Origin: Neoarius graeffei
Lineage: Eukaryota; Chordata; Actinopteri; Siluriformes; Ariidae
Assembly: GCF_027579695.1 (NCBI RefSeq)
Contig: NC_083586.1
Location: 6,568,001-6,632,000 of the forward strand
Direction: 5' to 3'
DNA length: 64,000 nt
Shown: piece by piece, positions 24,377 through 36,094 of the stretch
Layout of the letters: each line of letters starts with the position of its first letter
How positions within the stretch are numbered: position 1 is the first letter of the stretch
Made by a program: the position numbers and the translations under genes
Notes under the pieces: generated by a model
Databases searched by the model: none
What the model saw: only the letters and a program-made list of their open reading frames with translations
Told to the model about the DNA's origin: nothing

Positions 24377-27318
24377 GATGAAAAGATTCACGTACCCTTA
24401 AATGAAGATCTGTTGATATTAAAGCAGATCAGATGGCCTCCGCTTGTGGAGGAGAAAAAAAGAAAGCTTCCGGTCTCGGGGTTCTTCCGAAAAAAGAAAG
24501 GATATACATCAGGATATACATTTGTATTTAGCATCTTCAAACAATTTCAAACATTAAAAGTAATTAGACAAAAATAAAATAGAAAATACTGAAACATACT
24601 CAGTTGCTGCAGAAGTGAACTTATAGGCCTGTGGATAGCAGATTTGCTTGATGAGAGACTTGGATGGGTTGGCTGGATCTGTTCTTGCAGCTGCCTTGAA
24701 CCTGGAAGCTGTAACTCGGCCAGCACGCATTTGGAACCACAGCTTGGATTTGGCTTGTTTTCTAGTCTCTTCTTCAACGGAAGATGCCTGAAAATAGTAT
24801 CATATTATACATATTATTTGATATAGAATTCATTGACACTTTATTATCCCTTGTCAAAATCATTTTGGACATAATTATTCATAACTTTAAAAGGGTGGGG
24901 GTATTATCCATCCATTTTGATGCTGGTGTGCATGTGGAGGGGAGGGGGAAGGTATTAACCAATGCAATGTAGTTTCGAAATCTCATACCTCCCACCTTAT
25001 AAATAATAACTGGACTTTTAAATTCCAGATACACATATTTACAAATTTTATGTTAAACATACCTGATTTTCATCTATGTTCAGCACTTGAAATGCTGCCT
25101 CACATTCCAACAACAGATCAGGATATGACAGGCCTAGACAGACTGGATCATACAGCTCAGATAGGGGTTTGGGAAGATTGAGCTGTAGTGTCCTTGGTAT
25201 TAAACTGTCATTAAAGCCTGCCTCCAGTGACAGTCTAGCACTCTTGGTACCAGACTTGGACAACCTCTTTAAAAAGTTCTCCTTTTCATCCTGTGTCATG
25301 AGTGGGATGGAAGATGTCTTCTTAGACTTTGAAGGGGGTGGTAGTCTGGAATTGTATAACTCCATACAGGCCTGTTTCCGCTTCCTCTCAGGACTGGTGA
25401 AGTCAATATTACATCCTGAACTGAATATCGCTCTCCCACCTGTGACATCTGAAGATTGTCCCCATTGTCTGGGACCATCAGTGCAGGTTCTGTTCTTCAG
25501 GTGTTTGACAGCTGATTCCAATGCAAACAGGGTGGCTGCGACATGAGAACAAACTTCTCCAAGTCCTGCTTTACATGTGCAGTGGCCAAAGATAACCTGC
25601 CCATCATTCTGCATGGCAATCCATGGAAGAAGAGGTGGTTCTGATAGTCTTTGTGAATGAGTCACCTATAAATGTAAAATATTTCATAGCAATTTATCAG
25701 TTAATTAAATAGACACACATGAATCATGACAAACTTTAGAAATTATTTTCAAATATTTAAATTATTGATAACTAGGGCCTGATCTAGAATAATAAGGCAA
25801 AGCAGCAAGTGTTGTAATTTAAAATTCCAGAAAAAAACAAACACATTCAATATCCATCCATCATCCATCCACTAAAACAGTATAAAAAACAATAAAACAT
25901 TACACATTTAACCCAAGACAAGAGATAGATAGTATACAAGTACTTGTCACTTACTTTGGCATGAACAAGGTGTACTCCATTGCCAGGCACAATCCACTGC
26001 TGGAGTCCTGTAACCCAGCCAGCTACAAAATAGCTGTAGGCATCCAGGCTTCTGTATGCTTTCATGGCCTGGCCTGAATATGGTGAAGGGTTGAAAACCA
26101 CATAGTGGTATAAATCATGGTACTGAAAGTCAGGCACCTGTTTACACTTCAGCATATCAGTGAAGACTCCAGGAGGAAAGAGGTAGGGGTCATCAATTCC
26201 CCACTCTCTCAACTTCTCCTACAACATAAAATAACATTACAGAAGAATAAATGGTGCCCTTAAAATATTATGATTAATTAGACATTAAAGTACACTGGAA
26301 ATTATATGTCTCTAACCAACAACCCCCACACCCACCTACTGCATGGTGTCCAAACAACTTTAAAAAAAAAAAATTCTCTGCATTCTCCCTGTTGTACCAA
26401 TTTTTTTCAAGTACAATTTCTTGTTACGAATGTAAATAATATACTGCAGATGAAGTCAGTAATGCACCAGAAATCACCAGTAAATTGAAAAACAAAATAT
26501 TGTATCTTTTTTATGACGAATGAGCCCCCTAAAATAAATCATTTAATTTTTTCTGTTTTCTCTGTTTACCCTGTTCGAACTATGCCGATATTGTCGGGGG
26601 GTCCCTTTTTTTCCCTTGGGGGGGGGGGTGCTTGCGCTTGTCTCAGAGCACGGATCTCCAAACTCATGAGAAGTCTATCTTACGCACATATCACCCGGAC
26701 TCCACACCTCCACACACGCATCGCGTCTGATGTCATAACTCATCAGGGGAAATCGTGTCCGCATTGGCATGTTCCAAAAACAACCTCGCATCAACAATGA
26801 TACCACACGCAAAGAAAAAAAAAAAACAGTCAGGCTACTCATCAACCAACCTGGCTGCAGCAGTCATTGTCATGTAAACACAACACTTCGGATATGCAAA
26901 TGCTTCCCGTTACACACGATTGCTATGTCAATAAACATCATTTTGCCAATATTTTAGAGACCCCCCAACATTTCTCAAATCATGTTTTCAAGGGATCTCA
27001 TGTCTGTTTCAGGGGATCTCGGATCCCCCGAGTAACAAGACAGTGTTGTGAACATAGCCTACCTTGTACCGTTTCAAAATGCTGGGGTCATCCTTCATCA
27101 AATTGTTGACTTCTGTCGACAACCTTGGCTCCATACCAAGGCTGGGTACAGTGTTTGTGATAAAAGACAGATCCCATTTAACACGAATCACAGCTTACTT
27201 TCTTGTTAAAATGTGCAAAGGTCTCCACCATCTCATACCACCTTGCACTGAAGGACTTAAGCGTGCCGTCCAAAATGGCTGCATCACATGACTTGGTCAC
27301 GTGGGTGAAATACCTCAA

Positions 27319-27969
27319 TACATGTTATCAATTCTACTCGCCTCATCTCTTGAAAGCATCACCAAGCTGTGAGCAGCATCAGGGCTTGGAGTGTTTTGGT
27401 TACCAATTTTGTTTAGTGTATTTTGTTCTAAATACAGTGCTGTGAACTTGATCTATTTTCAAAATAGTACGAAAGCACTTGTTCATGAATTGTCTTCAAA
27501 GAATTATTTAGAACTATTGAGCACATTTTGTTTCACAAGTGGAGTGTAAAGACTGAAATAAAAAATACAATTAACAAATTAAAGCAAATAGCAGAAGTTT
27601 GATATCGCCTTCTCAATCTATCTGCCAAAAAGCTCAAAAAAACTTACAAAACCTGTCATTTGACTTTTCAGAAGGACCAAACAAAAGCCGTGTTAATCAA
27701 AAAGGTAAATTTTCTTAAAATGAACACCACTTACTCGATATTGAATCAGTAGCCTTGGTGAACCACGAGGTGAATTTTGTTTATCTTTTTACCTGCCGAT
27801 TATCTTATGACACTACGAAGTTATGACGAGGTTTCTCTTATTCCGTTTCTGGTTCTGATTGGTTCTTAAGTTTATCAAGAAGTAGAACGGGTAATCGAAC
27901 TTGATCAGGATAAGTGCTGATTGGTTACGAAGTTTTGCTATTGTTACACTCATTCTTACAGCACGATGA
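27319..27969. other. Gene-less stretch
   Basis: AT-rich intergenic sequence right of the ISL2EU element; no exon or repeat recognised. Confidence 0.4.
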
Positions 27970-28115
27970 CATAGTGGCTACTGCCTCGCTTCGCCTTTAT
28001 GAGGCAGTAGCCACAAAAAAAACCCAAAACAAACAGTGGATTAAATGCTGAGCTGCAGAGCAGGAGTGTCTATGAGCCAGATGTTGGTGTGCGTTTTTTT
28101 TGTGCATGTAAGAGC
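27970..28115 (-). repeat. Dispersed repeat ending in a hairpin (copy 2)
   Basis: Reverse-complement partner of 2430-2575. Here the hairpin is perfect over 13 bp: TGGCTACTGCCTC and GAGGCAGTAGCCA separated by 13 bases, at about 27975-28014. Confidence 0.7.
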
Positions 28116-28269
28116 ATCCGGTGTTACTTAGTGCTAGCAGCGGTTCCCTGGTGTAAACAATAGCCCCATGGCTATATGCCAGCTGCCCCAATATGAGTGC
28201 GAACAGAAGTCCCCAAACAAGCAGAAAAAAACACGAGTGTTCTGAACATAGTTCGTGTAGTAAAATAAA

Positions 28270-28478
28270 TAGCAGTTCAATGAAACTAAGTAAACTGTGA
28301 AAAACTGACTGTGTACCACAGTCCCATTGGGAGAGGAAGCCTTGACCAGGTCAAGTATTGGGGATAGATGGGTCCATATGGCTGCGGGGCCCTTTTCTTT
28401 TGATGAGCTGATTGTGCCAAAGCAGACATGTTCTTCCACTCCACCGACACTTGATGGGTAACACGACATTTCTTTCAT
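28270..28478 (-). CDS. Unrecognised exon-like frame
   Basis: The - strand frame reads MKEMSCYPSSVGG, then VCFGTISSSKEKGPAAIWTH, LSPILDLVKASSPNGTVVHS. The composition looks protein-coding and I have an impression of a repetitive, uncharacterised fish protein family with an SDGPTTQYR continuation, which is not seen here. Nothing assigns a function. It may be a remnant exon of an unknown transposon; copy 2 of the dispersed repeat lies downstream on the same strand. Confidence 0.3.
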
Positions 28479-28514
28479 TTTAGGCCCTTGTGCTAGCTGC
28501 TAGGTGCTAACATG

Positions 28515-29217
28515 CAGGGGCGCAGATACGTTCTTTGAACTGGGGGGGGACAAATCTGCCAGCAAACCAACCCCAACCCCACCCCCAACCCCAACATGTG
28601 TTGTGCGAGGAATATACTCTGATGCCCTTAAAACTGCCTTCTGAGCACTGTATCTACAGGCTACCACTGAAAGGAGGAGGCTACCAGAAAGGCATCTCTA
28701 CTCCGTACGATTTTACTTTCACTACGACATTACTTTGAACAGACTATCAAAAAATTGCAAGGTGATATGATAAAGTAAGGCACAGTTTACTTACAGTCGT
28801 TGTTTTTTGAAAAAACGATGCAATCGTTTTCTGCCTTTTTGGTTTGGCACCCTTCATCATGCCGTGTTGGGGTCCTGAACTAGGAGCTGTCCCCGATATG
28901 CCTGTCAAACTTGTTGTGGGTAACCATAGCAACCAAGCTTGAGCTCGCAACCTGTGCAGTCTGTGCAGCTCAACCAACCAAATATCAGTCTTTGTTTTGT
29001 TTTATGTGAGTTGTTGCAACTATGTATGTACTGCTGTGCACCTCAATAAACCGAATGGTAATTAATTAGTCTTTTGATTTTTCCGTGAGGTTTACCTTAT
29101 GCAAAGAAAGACAGCATAGACGTTTTTTCCTCCCTATAAGTGGGGGGGACCGAACGAGGTGAATTTAAATCTGGGTGGGACGAATCCCACCTGTCCCACC
29201 CTCTATCTGCACCCGTG
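28515..29217 (-). mobile_element. Short hAT derivative with perfect 8-bp target duplication
   Basis: Ends CAGGGGCGCAGATA and TATCTGCACCCGTG are inverted repeats with two mismatches. CTAACATG occurs at 28507-28514 and 29218-29225. The 703-bp element keeps only a first coding exon on the - strand. Confidence 0.9.
28795..28860 (-). CDS. First exon of a hAT transposase with a PCNA-binding-like motif
   Basis: The exon encodes 22 residues, starting MMKGAKPKRQ and continuing KTIASFFQKTTT, and ends at a perfect donor ACT/GTAAGT. QKTIASFF fits the PIP-box pattern Q-x-x-(I/L/M)-x-x-(F/Y)-(F/Y), which binds the sliding clamp PCNA, and basic residues lie just before it. Similar N termini occur in hAT proteins related to ZMYM1 as I recall them. 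The remaining exons are deleted, so the encoded protein is at best a peptide or a fusion to other exons. A longer upstream open frame exists but has no other ATG support. Confidence 0.55.
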
Positions 29218-29225
29218 CTAACATG

Positions 29226-29811
29226 TCACCTCATGACCTTGATCAACATCTGTTTAAACAATCTTTCTCTACAGTGTTGTAAATATAATATCTAAATGAA
29301 GTGCACATGAACATGTTGATAACACAGTTGTTGAGCAATTAACCCACTCTATGTGCAGACAATAATATTGATGAAATATTGAGGAGGAGGAGAAAAGACG
29401 GACCACGCAAAGTTAAAATTTCCTCCACTGAAGGAAGTGACATCACGTGCTGTTGGACAGGTGACTTTGGAGCAAACCATTGCTGAGTTAAAGGGGTTTT
29501 GCCAATGGCTAACACCGTTGACAGAGATTTCTCAGACACATGCAAATTGAATATATAGTCATGAGTCAAATACACCTTTATCATGTTTTAATGGTTATTT
29601 TCAACAAAAAATGATGAAAATAATATACAAAAACATGCATCCTACTGTTAATTTGGAGAGCAAACCTTGACCTTTAACAAATCGGACAGCACAAAAAAAA
29701 ATTCCAATGTAGTGTACGCAATTTCTGCAAAATAAACGGTGGAACTTGCTGACGTTTTATATTAAATTAAAAAAGAATGTGTACCAATGTAAAATTGAAA
29801 ATTTTTTGAAG
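29226..29811. other. Gene-less stretch
   Basis: No recognisable gene or repeat. Confidence 0.4.
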
Positions 29812-29823
29812 TGAATATTTCAT

Positions 29824-30189
29824 CTCATCTCATCTCATTATCTCTAGCCGCTTTATCCTTCTACAGGGTCGCAGGCAAGCTGGAGCCTATCCCAGCTGAC
29901 TACGGGTGAAAGGCGGGGTACACCCTGGACAAGTCGCCAGGTCATCACAGGGCTGACACATAGACACAGACAACCATTCACACTCACGGTCAATTTTAGA
30001 GTCACCAGTTAACCTAACCTGCATGTCTTTGGACTGTGGGGGAAACCGGAGCACCCGGAGGAAACCCACGCGGACACGGGGAGAACATGCAAACTCCGCA
30101 CAGAAAGGCCCTCGCCGGCCCCGGGGCTTGAACCCAGGACCTTCTTGCTGTGAGGCGACAGCGCTAACCACTACACCACCGTGCCGCCC
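29824..30189 (-). mobile_element. V-SINE, 12-bp target duplication
   Basis: Full-length copy on the - strand. TGAATATTTCAT flanks it at 29812-29823 and 30190-30201. The head has GGGCGGCACGGTGGTGTAG and the tail is (CTCAT)n on the + strand. Confidence 0.97.
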
Positions 30190-30556
30190 TGAATATTTCA
30201 TAAAATTGATAAATACAACCTGTGGACATGACATGTACCCCTAATTATAGAATGAACTGAATAAGTTAGGACAATGGATGAAAAAGATCGACATGAGTAT
30301 TAAAATAGAACATCTCCAAAAGACTGCCTTGTTAGGAACAGTGAGAATATTGTGGAAAGTTTTGGAAAAATGAAAATGATGCTTATGAAGAAACAATTAA
30401 ATTATTTTGGACCTTCGGCTACTAGTTGTAGCTCGCTCCTGAGGACAAATCTGGTTTAACATCTATATACTGAGAAATGTAGAAACACATCTAATAATAA
30501 TTATAATAACAATAATAATAATAAATTAACTAAGTAGGGAAATACTAGGAGAAATG
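30190..30556. other. Gene-less stretch
   Basis: AT-rich spacer between two SINEs with a simple AAT-type run near 30490-30520. Confidence 0.4.
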
Positions 30557-30568
30557 CTAAAGATTGAT

Positions 30569-30946
30569 TATTCATTCATCTCATTATCTCTAGCCGCTTT
30601 ATCTTTCTACAGGGTCGCAGGCAAGCTGGAGCCTATCCCAGCTGACTACGGGCGAAAGGCGGGGTACACCCTGGACAAGTTGCCAGGTCATCACAGGGCT
30701 GACGCATAGACACAGACAACCATTTACACTCACATTCACACCTACGGTCAATTTAGAGTCACCAGTTAACCTAACCTGCATGTCTTTGGACTGTGGGGGA
30801 AACCGGAGCACCCGGAGGAAACCCACGCGGACACGGGGAGAACATGCAAACTCCACACAGAAAGGCCCTCGCCGGCCCTGGGGCTCGAACCCGGACCTTC
30901 TTGCTGTGAGGCGACAGCGCTAACCACTACACCACCGTGCCGCCCC
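30569..30946 (-). mobile_element. V-SINE, 12-bp target duplication
   Basis: Full-length copy. CTAAAGATTGAT lies at 30557-30568 and 30947-30958. Very similar to its neighbours, so of the same young subfamily. Confidence 0.97.
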
Positions 30947-31167
30947 CTAAAGATTGATGAATAATGTAAATAATAATGGGTGTGTTAGCGCTGTTTGTTT
31001 GCATGGCTCTTGACTGCCATCGTGTGGCCAAGTTTAGGAAGTGCACGTTCCCTTTGTTGATTAAAGTCAGCGTTTCATCAATAAATCTGTAGGAAATAGC
31101 TGAGGGGGGGGCTTATCAGTGCGAGGCTTGTTGCCTGTTAGAAAATGTATTTAATAATAATAATAAC

Positions 31168-31539
31168 GGGCGGCACGGTGGTGTAGTGGTTAGCGCTGTC
31201 GCCTCACAGCAAGAAGGTCCTGGGTTCGAGCCCCGGGGCCGGCAAGGGCCTTTCTGTGTGGAGTTTGCATGTTCTCCCCGTGTCCGCGTGGGTTTCCTCC
31301 GGGTGCTCCGGTTTCCCCCACAGTCCAAAGACATGCAGGTTAGGTTAACTGGTGACTCTAAATTGACCGTAGGTGTGAATGTGAGTGTGAATGGTTGTCT
31401 GTGTCTATGTGTCAGCCCTGTGATGACCTGGCGACTTGTCCAGGGTGTACCCCGCCTTTCGCCCGTAGTCAGCTGGGATAGGCTCCAGCTTGCCTGCGAC
31501 CCTGTAGAAGGATAAAGCGGCTAGAGATAATGAGATGAG
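31168..31539 (+). mobile_element. V-SINE inserted in an AAT repeat
   Basis: Full-length + strand copy with intact B-box GGGTTCGAGCCCC. ATAATAATAAC occurs on both sides. Confidence 0.96.
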
Positions 31540-32690
31540 ATAATAATAACTGATTTTGTACTGGATGGCTGTTGGTTTCCCTCATGTGGCCACATTTGGA
31601 AACTTGACTCGCTGCATTTTCAGTCAATAAATCAGTTGAAATAATGAAATGATCCAATAATTGTAATGTAGGATATGGATGCATGCCGCTCCCATCCATC
31701 CATGAGAGATGTGAAGAGCGTGCGTTTATTTGTCACCATTGTGTATTAAGGCCTGCGTTCAACCCACTGTACTGCATGGCAGTTTGATCAACACTGGAGT
31801 GTGAATTGAGGAATACTGTAGACATGTAATAAATTAAGTAGTTAGATCAAAAATAATCAAAATAAATAATCACAAAACTAAATAAATACATCGATCTGGT
31901 CAAAACAGAGTGTAGCTGTATATACATTTACTGTAACCCAGATTGGGAAGATGATGGGCCTTAAACCCCCATTTACTGTGAGCATTGTGTTTATAGAGAA
32001 GAAAAGGCCTGGCAGTAGACAGTGCTGAGTGTGTTCATTAGAGCGCTGGCTTTATTTTGATAGATGGGTTTGATGTTCTGCATGTCGGTTTATTTTGCCC
32101 AACTGGTGAAATGAATAAGATTTCCCTGTAAATGAAACTTGGAGTGTAAGAATGAGGTTAGTGTTGGTGAAAATGCAGCGAATTTAGAACTTTATAGATT
32201 CTGTATTAAATGTTGCATTTGTGAGAGCTGATAAAGTAAGGTCTGATATTTGTTATTGCATTCCTTTCTGTGCTGCTGCTGGTAACTTAGATAAATTAGT
32301 GGCATGTTCACTGACATTTATATAACTATTTTGTCTATTTTTAAATTATTTTATCTTAACCATTCAAGCACCAACCACCAAAGCAAATTCCCTGTAAACT
32401 CCCAAAAACAAAACAAAACAAAAAAAGATTTATTTAATTCATTATTTTTTAATCTTCCTCCAATGATTTATTTAATTGACCTATTATTATTATTATTATT
32501 ATTACATAAAAATGTTTGAATATTTTGATATAAATGTCCCTTATAACAATGTCATAAATGCCAAACAAATAAATAAAATAAATATATGAGAAAAATGTAC
32601 CAAAATAAAGAAAGGGTAATATTTTGTCTTTGATACAGATACACCAGCTTGTACCTTAGACAAGGCAGTAGCATTTCTGAGTGACATGTA

Positions 32691-32730
<40 letters not shown>

Positions 32731-33594
32731 ACAAAACACACATTTAAAAAAACAACAACCCTGGTTTTACCACAGCCACTGGGTAAATACTGTACCGACA
32801 CAATGCTGTGTTATGCATTTAACCCGTCAGGCTGCGTTAAAGATTTAACCGAAATGTCGGGTTACTTGAACAAAGACCATTAGGTTAAATTTACATCCTG
32901 GTTGGGTTCTTGTTTCAACCCAATATGTTGGTTATATTGACTGCAGTACTGAGTTAAAATTAGCCAATTAATGAGTTATTTATTATTGGCTTATTTTCTT
33001 CTCACTGTTTATTGATTAATCATAATTAAACAATCATTAATAATAAATAATACATTATTAACAGTCACTAGCAAATGAAACGTGTTCAATCTGTATGTGT
33101 TTACAGCTATATTGGAGACTCTGGCCTGTGCCAAAATCCCATAATGATCTGACCACATTGTGCAGGATATTAATTTTATTGTACCAGATTCACAACAGAA
33201 CATTTAGATAAAACAGAAGAGTATATTAAAAGTACAGTTTCAAAAAGTACATTAAAATCAATAACAGAATATTAAACACATACAAATGGGCCTTTCCAAT
33301 TTTTTTTTTTTGATGGCTGGTTTGTACAGGCCTGTAGGGACGCATGCAGGATTGTAACCGCTGGAGAAACAGTTCTCTCCATTTCATATAACGCATGCTG
33401 CATCGAGTCCCAGGCGGGACGGCACCACTTGGAAACTGAAATTGGCATGTTATGATTGCCGTCTGACTACGTCACATGTGCAGGGTTGAATAGCCGAGTG
33501 CAATCCCTTGTATCAGGGCATCTGTGTCAGGGACACCCCCTCCCCCATTTTGGCTAAACACAGGAGTATATACCCTCAGTATCATGGAGCTGAA
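31540..33594. other. Gene-less stretch with a long A run
   Basis: No convincing exons. Contains an A run at 32694-32729, AAT-type simple sequence near 32484-32505 and AT-rich sequence. Confidence 0.45.
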
Positions 33595-34110
33595 ATGGCG
33601 ATACTGGATCATTTGATATCCTATGAAGACAGTGTTCAGTTTGAGAATGATGCTTAAGAAGGTGTCTTCTGGACAACCTAATCAATGTAAAAGTTCTGGT
33701 ACAGCCATTTTCACAACACTGAAAATATTCAGATGCCTAATTGGCACTGTGCACCGCACATCCGTGTTTTGCAGCGAAAACCAACATATGCTGTTTTATT
33801 CACATATTCAGTAGAGCTATTTGCTGTGGTGACATTAGTTACTGACTAATTCTCTGTAATGTTTTAGAAATTGTGATCGGAGGCCAATTTTGGGAATGAG
33901 ACTCGCAATGGGGCCCTCATCTAAAAGAAGAAAACTCTCATCTACTGCCTCACCTGAAACACAGAAAACAGTAGTTGTATGTTGTGGGTCTTATAATGGC
34001 ACAAATTATACAGCTAACCCACTGCCATCCCAGCCCTTATCCACAGACACACAGTACACATTTTACTGTGTATTATATGGTATACTATTGTTATTAAATG
34101 TAAGTATTGT
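33595..34110 (+). pseudogene. Possible eroded exon pair of an unrecognised gene
   Basis: A short frame at 33595 reads MAILDHLISYEDSVQFENDA and then stops. A second stretch at 33889-34050 reads MRLAMGPSSKRRKLSSTASP. The SYEDS-acidic start followed by a KRRK-type basic patch resembles the N-terminal region of nuclear proteins, but interruptions and missing donors point to a decayed copy. I cannot name it. Confidence 0.25.
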
Positions 34111-34169
34111 AGTTTTCCATTGCAGAAACTTCCAACAATTACACGCTTACCTCCAAAACCATCTGTGAG

Positions 34170-35680
34170 CTCATGAAGCTCCTATTTTGCAAGTTTGTTT
34201 TTGACACAGCTGTCCGTTTATATGCATACAAAGGCTGCAGGAAAAACACACATCTGTCAAAAACAAAATCAACATGTCTGTCTCAATGAAGAAAAGCAGC
34301 AGCAACATGTCGTAATATTTGATGATATCTGTGTCAATACGAATAAGGATTGACATTCACCACCTCTATCACCATGCAAACTGGCTAACTGTGAATAAAT
34401 TTTTCCATGTAATTTTGCTGCCTTTACAGCAGGGAGAGTTTGCATAAGCACATCATAATATTACAACCCTTAACCTGTGTAGCTTTAAACTGCCCCCTTG
34501 CCAGTCGCCGTCTTCCCGGGCACAAAGACTGTTCATTGGGGGAAAAAACAGTGCTTTTAAATGTAGTGTGACCCAGCGGCTGGGGTGTTTCGACTCAACA
34601 GCAGCCCAACAGCTGTGCAAGATTAGAAGTGACCGTGCCTGAGCACACTGGACAATGCCTAGCTGTTAAAACTACACAACATGGTCGTCACAAACAAACC
34701 ATTATTTGTTTACATTAATTAATCAGATCATTCACAATCATCGCTGAAAATCAGCAGGGGAAAGAGTTTAGAAACAGCAGGTTATGGCTTGCGGCTCCTT
34801 GTCCCATTGACTGTCCATTCCCTTCCCTGTCGGTTCCCTTCTGCCTGTGGATCGCCACTCTGCTGATCCGCTGAAAGCACTTTGTTTACTGCCCTCCAAA
34901 ATCAGCCCTTTTCCAGTGCATTTTGAAAGATACTGGACAGGACAGTTGGAAGAATAGCTTTTTTTTTTTTAAATTGTAATGTAGCACAAATACTATAACG
35001 ACCGATTTAAATGGACGCAGCTGCTGGGTAGATTGCATCATATCTGACTGTCCTCAACCACTAAGCCAGCAGCTGGGTTATAGAAAGCAACTCAGAATGA
35101 GTTAAAATAACCCAAGAATATGACCCCACAGCCTCGACCCAGCGTTTAGGTTGGGGGAGGAAGAAAAACAAGGCAGCGTTTTTTCGAGGGTACTTGTGTG
35201 GTGAAGCATCGGTTCTGTTAACAGTGTACACAGACATCGGTGTGGATCAGAGCTGAGTGCCGGGCCGAGTAATAAGGCGATGTTCTGCGTTCTGTGACCT
35301 GTAGCTGTAGTGGACCGAGGAGTTTAGAATCCGGGCCTTGAAGCCACAGACGGGCTCAAAAGGGAACGCCAATGTTGCACAAACACAGAGTGCTTTTACT
35401 AACCTCATTACAGTGATGGCTGTTTGTTTGTTTGTTGACAGGGAGTAACTGCGCATGAGCAGACCATGATCTGTCGGCAGTTGTTTGCAGTTCGCTCAGC
35501 CGATCAAAACGGCGTAAAAAATAATGTGAATGATAATGTTTCTGTGCACAGAAAGGATGAAGAATGCGCTCGCCAGTGAAAAGCTGTGGCGTTCTGTTTC
35601 TTTTTGAATGTGTTTTACTGCGGGACCGTTGTTCTTAGGCCTGAGGCCCGCCCACTCCGGGTCTCAACTCGGTCTTGTAG
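34170..35680. other. Gene-less stretch upstream of H4
   Basis: No repeat or exon recognised. GC content rises toward the histone promoter. Confidence 0.4.
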
Positions 35681-35684
35681 AGAG

Positions 35685-35692
35685 TATATAAA
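35685..35692 (+). promoter_or_regulatory. TATA box of H4
   Basis: TATATAAA about 60 bp upstream of the H4 start codon, in a GC-rich promoter; typical spacing for a histone gene with a short leader. Confidence 0.8.
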
Positions 35693-35733
35693 GGCTGTGG
35701 GCGCTGCGCAGTGACATGAACTGAGCGGCTTGA

Positions 35734-36063
<330 letters not shown>

Positions 36064-36078
36064 ACGCTCCGACACAAC

Positions 36079-36094
36079 GGCTCTTTTAAGAGCC
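36079..36094 (+). terminator. Histone 3' stem-loop of H4
   Basis: GGCTCTTTTAAGAGCC followed by ACCCAAA: 6-bp stem and TTTT/TTTA-type loop bound by SLBP. A purine-rich AAAGAGC downstream element lies about 15 bp after it. Confidence 0.97.

Larger units (their letters stand above)
19249..24500 (-). mobile_element. Full-length L2-clade LINE with open ORFs
   Basis: The element reads on the - strand. Its 3' end is a short run of CAAAT units (ATTTG on the element strand) at 19249-19265, preceded by a structured 3' UTR that contains GCTGCTTTGCGACAATG. ORF1 (23462-24376) and ORF2 (20387 to 23461) are open. A possible 9-bp duplication TATACATTT occurs at 19240-19248 and 24515-24523; the 5' border is uncertain by some tens of bases. 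It lies in an intron of the YqaJ gene, in the same orientation as that gene. Open frames over about 4 kb imply a young insertion. Confidence 0.9.
17812..27134 (-). pseudogene. YqaJ-type nuclease gene of ISL2EU element (SWIM, YqaJ, PHD-like)
   Basis: Five exons with matching phases can be read: 27063-27134 (starts MEPRLSTEV, donor GTAGGC), 25955-26218, 25063-25665, 24600-24787 and 17812-18525. Exon 3 has a SWIM zinc finger (GHCTCKAGLGEVCSHVAA). Exons 4-5 form a YqaJ/lambda-exonuclease-like domain: [20 protein letters not shown], then catalytic GASPDGK and LEIKCPY (D and E-x-K). The tail has a PHD-like finger (CQSGYC, HLKC, CPHC). This family would degrade or process DNA ends; its role in transposition is not established to my knowledge. 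One frame change at a T run near 18090 separates the YqaJ part from LPELLAKWYTR and the finger. A 5.2-kb LINE sits in the last intron. Short upstream exon 27200-27235 (MVETFAHFNKK) is possible. Confidence 0.8.
14395..27318. mobile_element. ISL2EU-type DNA transposon carrying transposase and YqaJ-nuclease genes
   Basis: Left end TTGAGGTTTTTCACCTGATG, right end GGTCACGTGGGTGAAATACCTCAA on the + strand; both have the CACGTG motif just inside. A 2-bp duplication (TA, or AT one base shifted) flanks it. It holds a THAP-DDE transposase gene on + (14565-16814) and a converging - strand gene with SWIM, YqaJ and PHD-like parts (17812-27134), the gene pair I know from ISL2EU (formerly IS4EU) elements. 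Its 12.9 kb includes a 5.25-kb L2-type LINE (19249-24500); without it the element is about 7.7 kb. The first 75 bp match the short derivative at 42655. Confidence 0.88.

Noticed and set aside
26595-27030. Possible small insertion with TCGGGGGG / CCCCCGA ends in an intron of the YqaJ gene
   Set aside because: The ends are short and G-rich and no target duplication was found; chance similarity cannot be excluded.
33595-33660. N terminus of a WD-repeat protein gene (SYEDS-acidic start)
   Set aside because: Only about 20 residues are open and no WD repeats follow; resemblance is too weak for a name.
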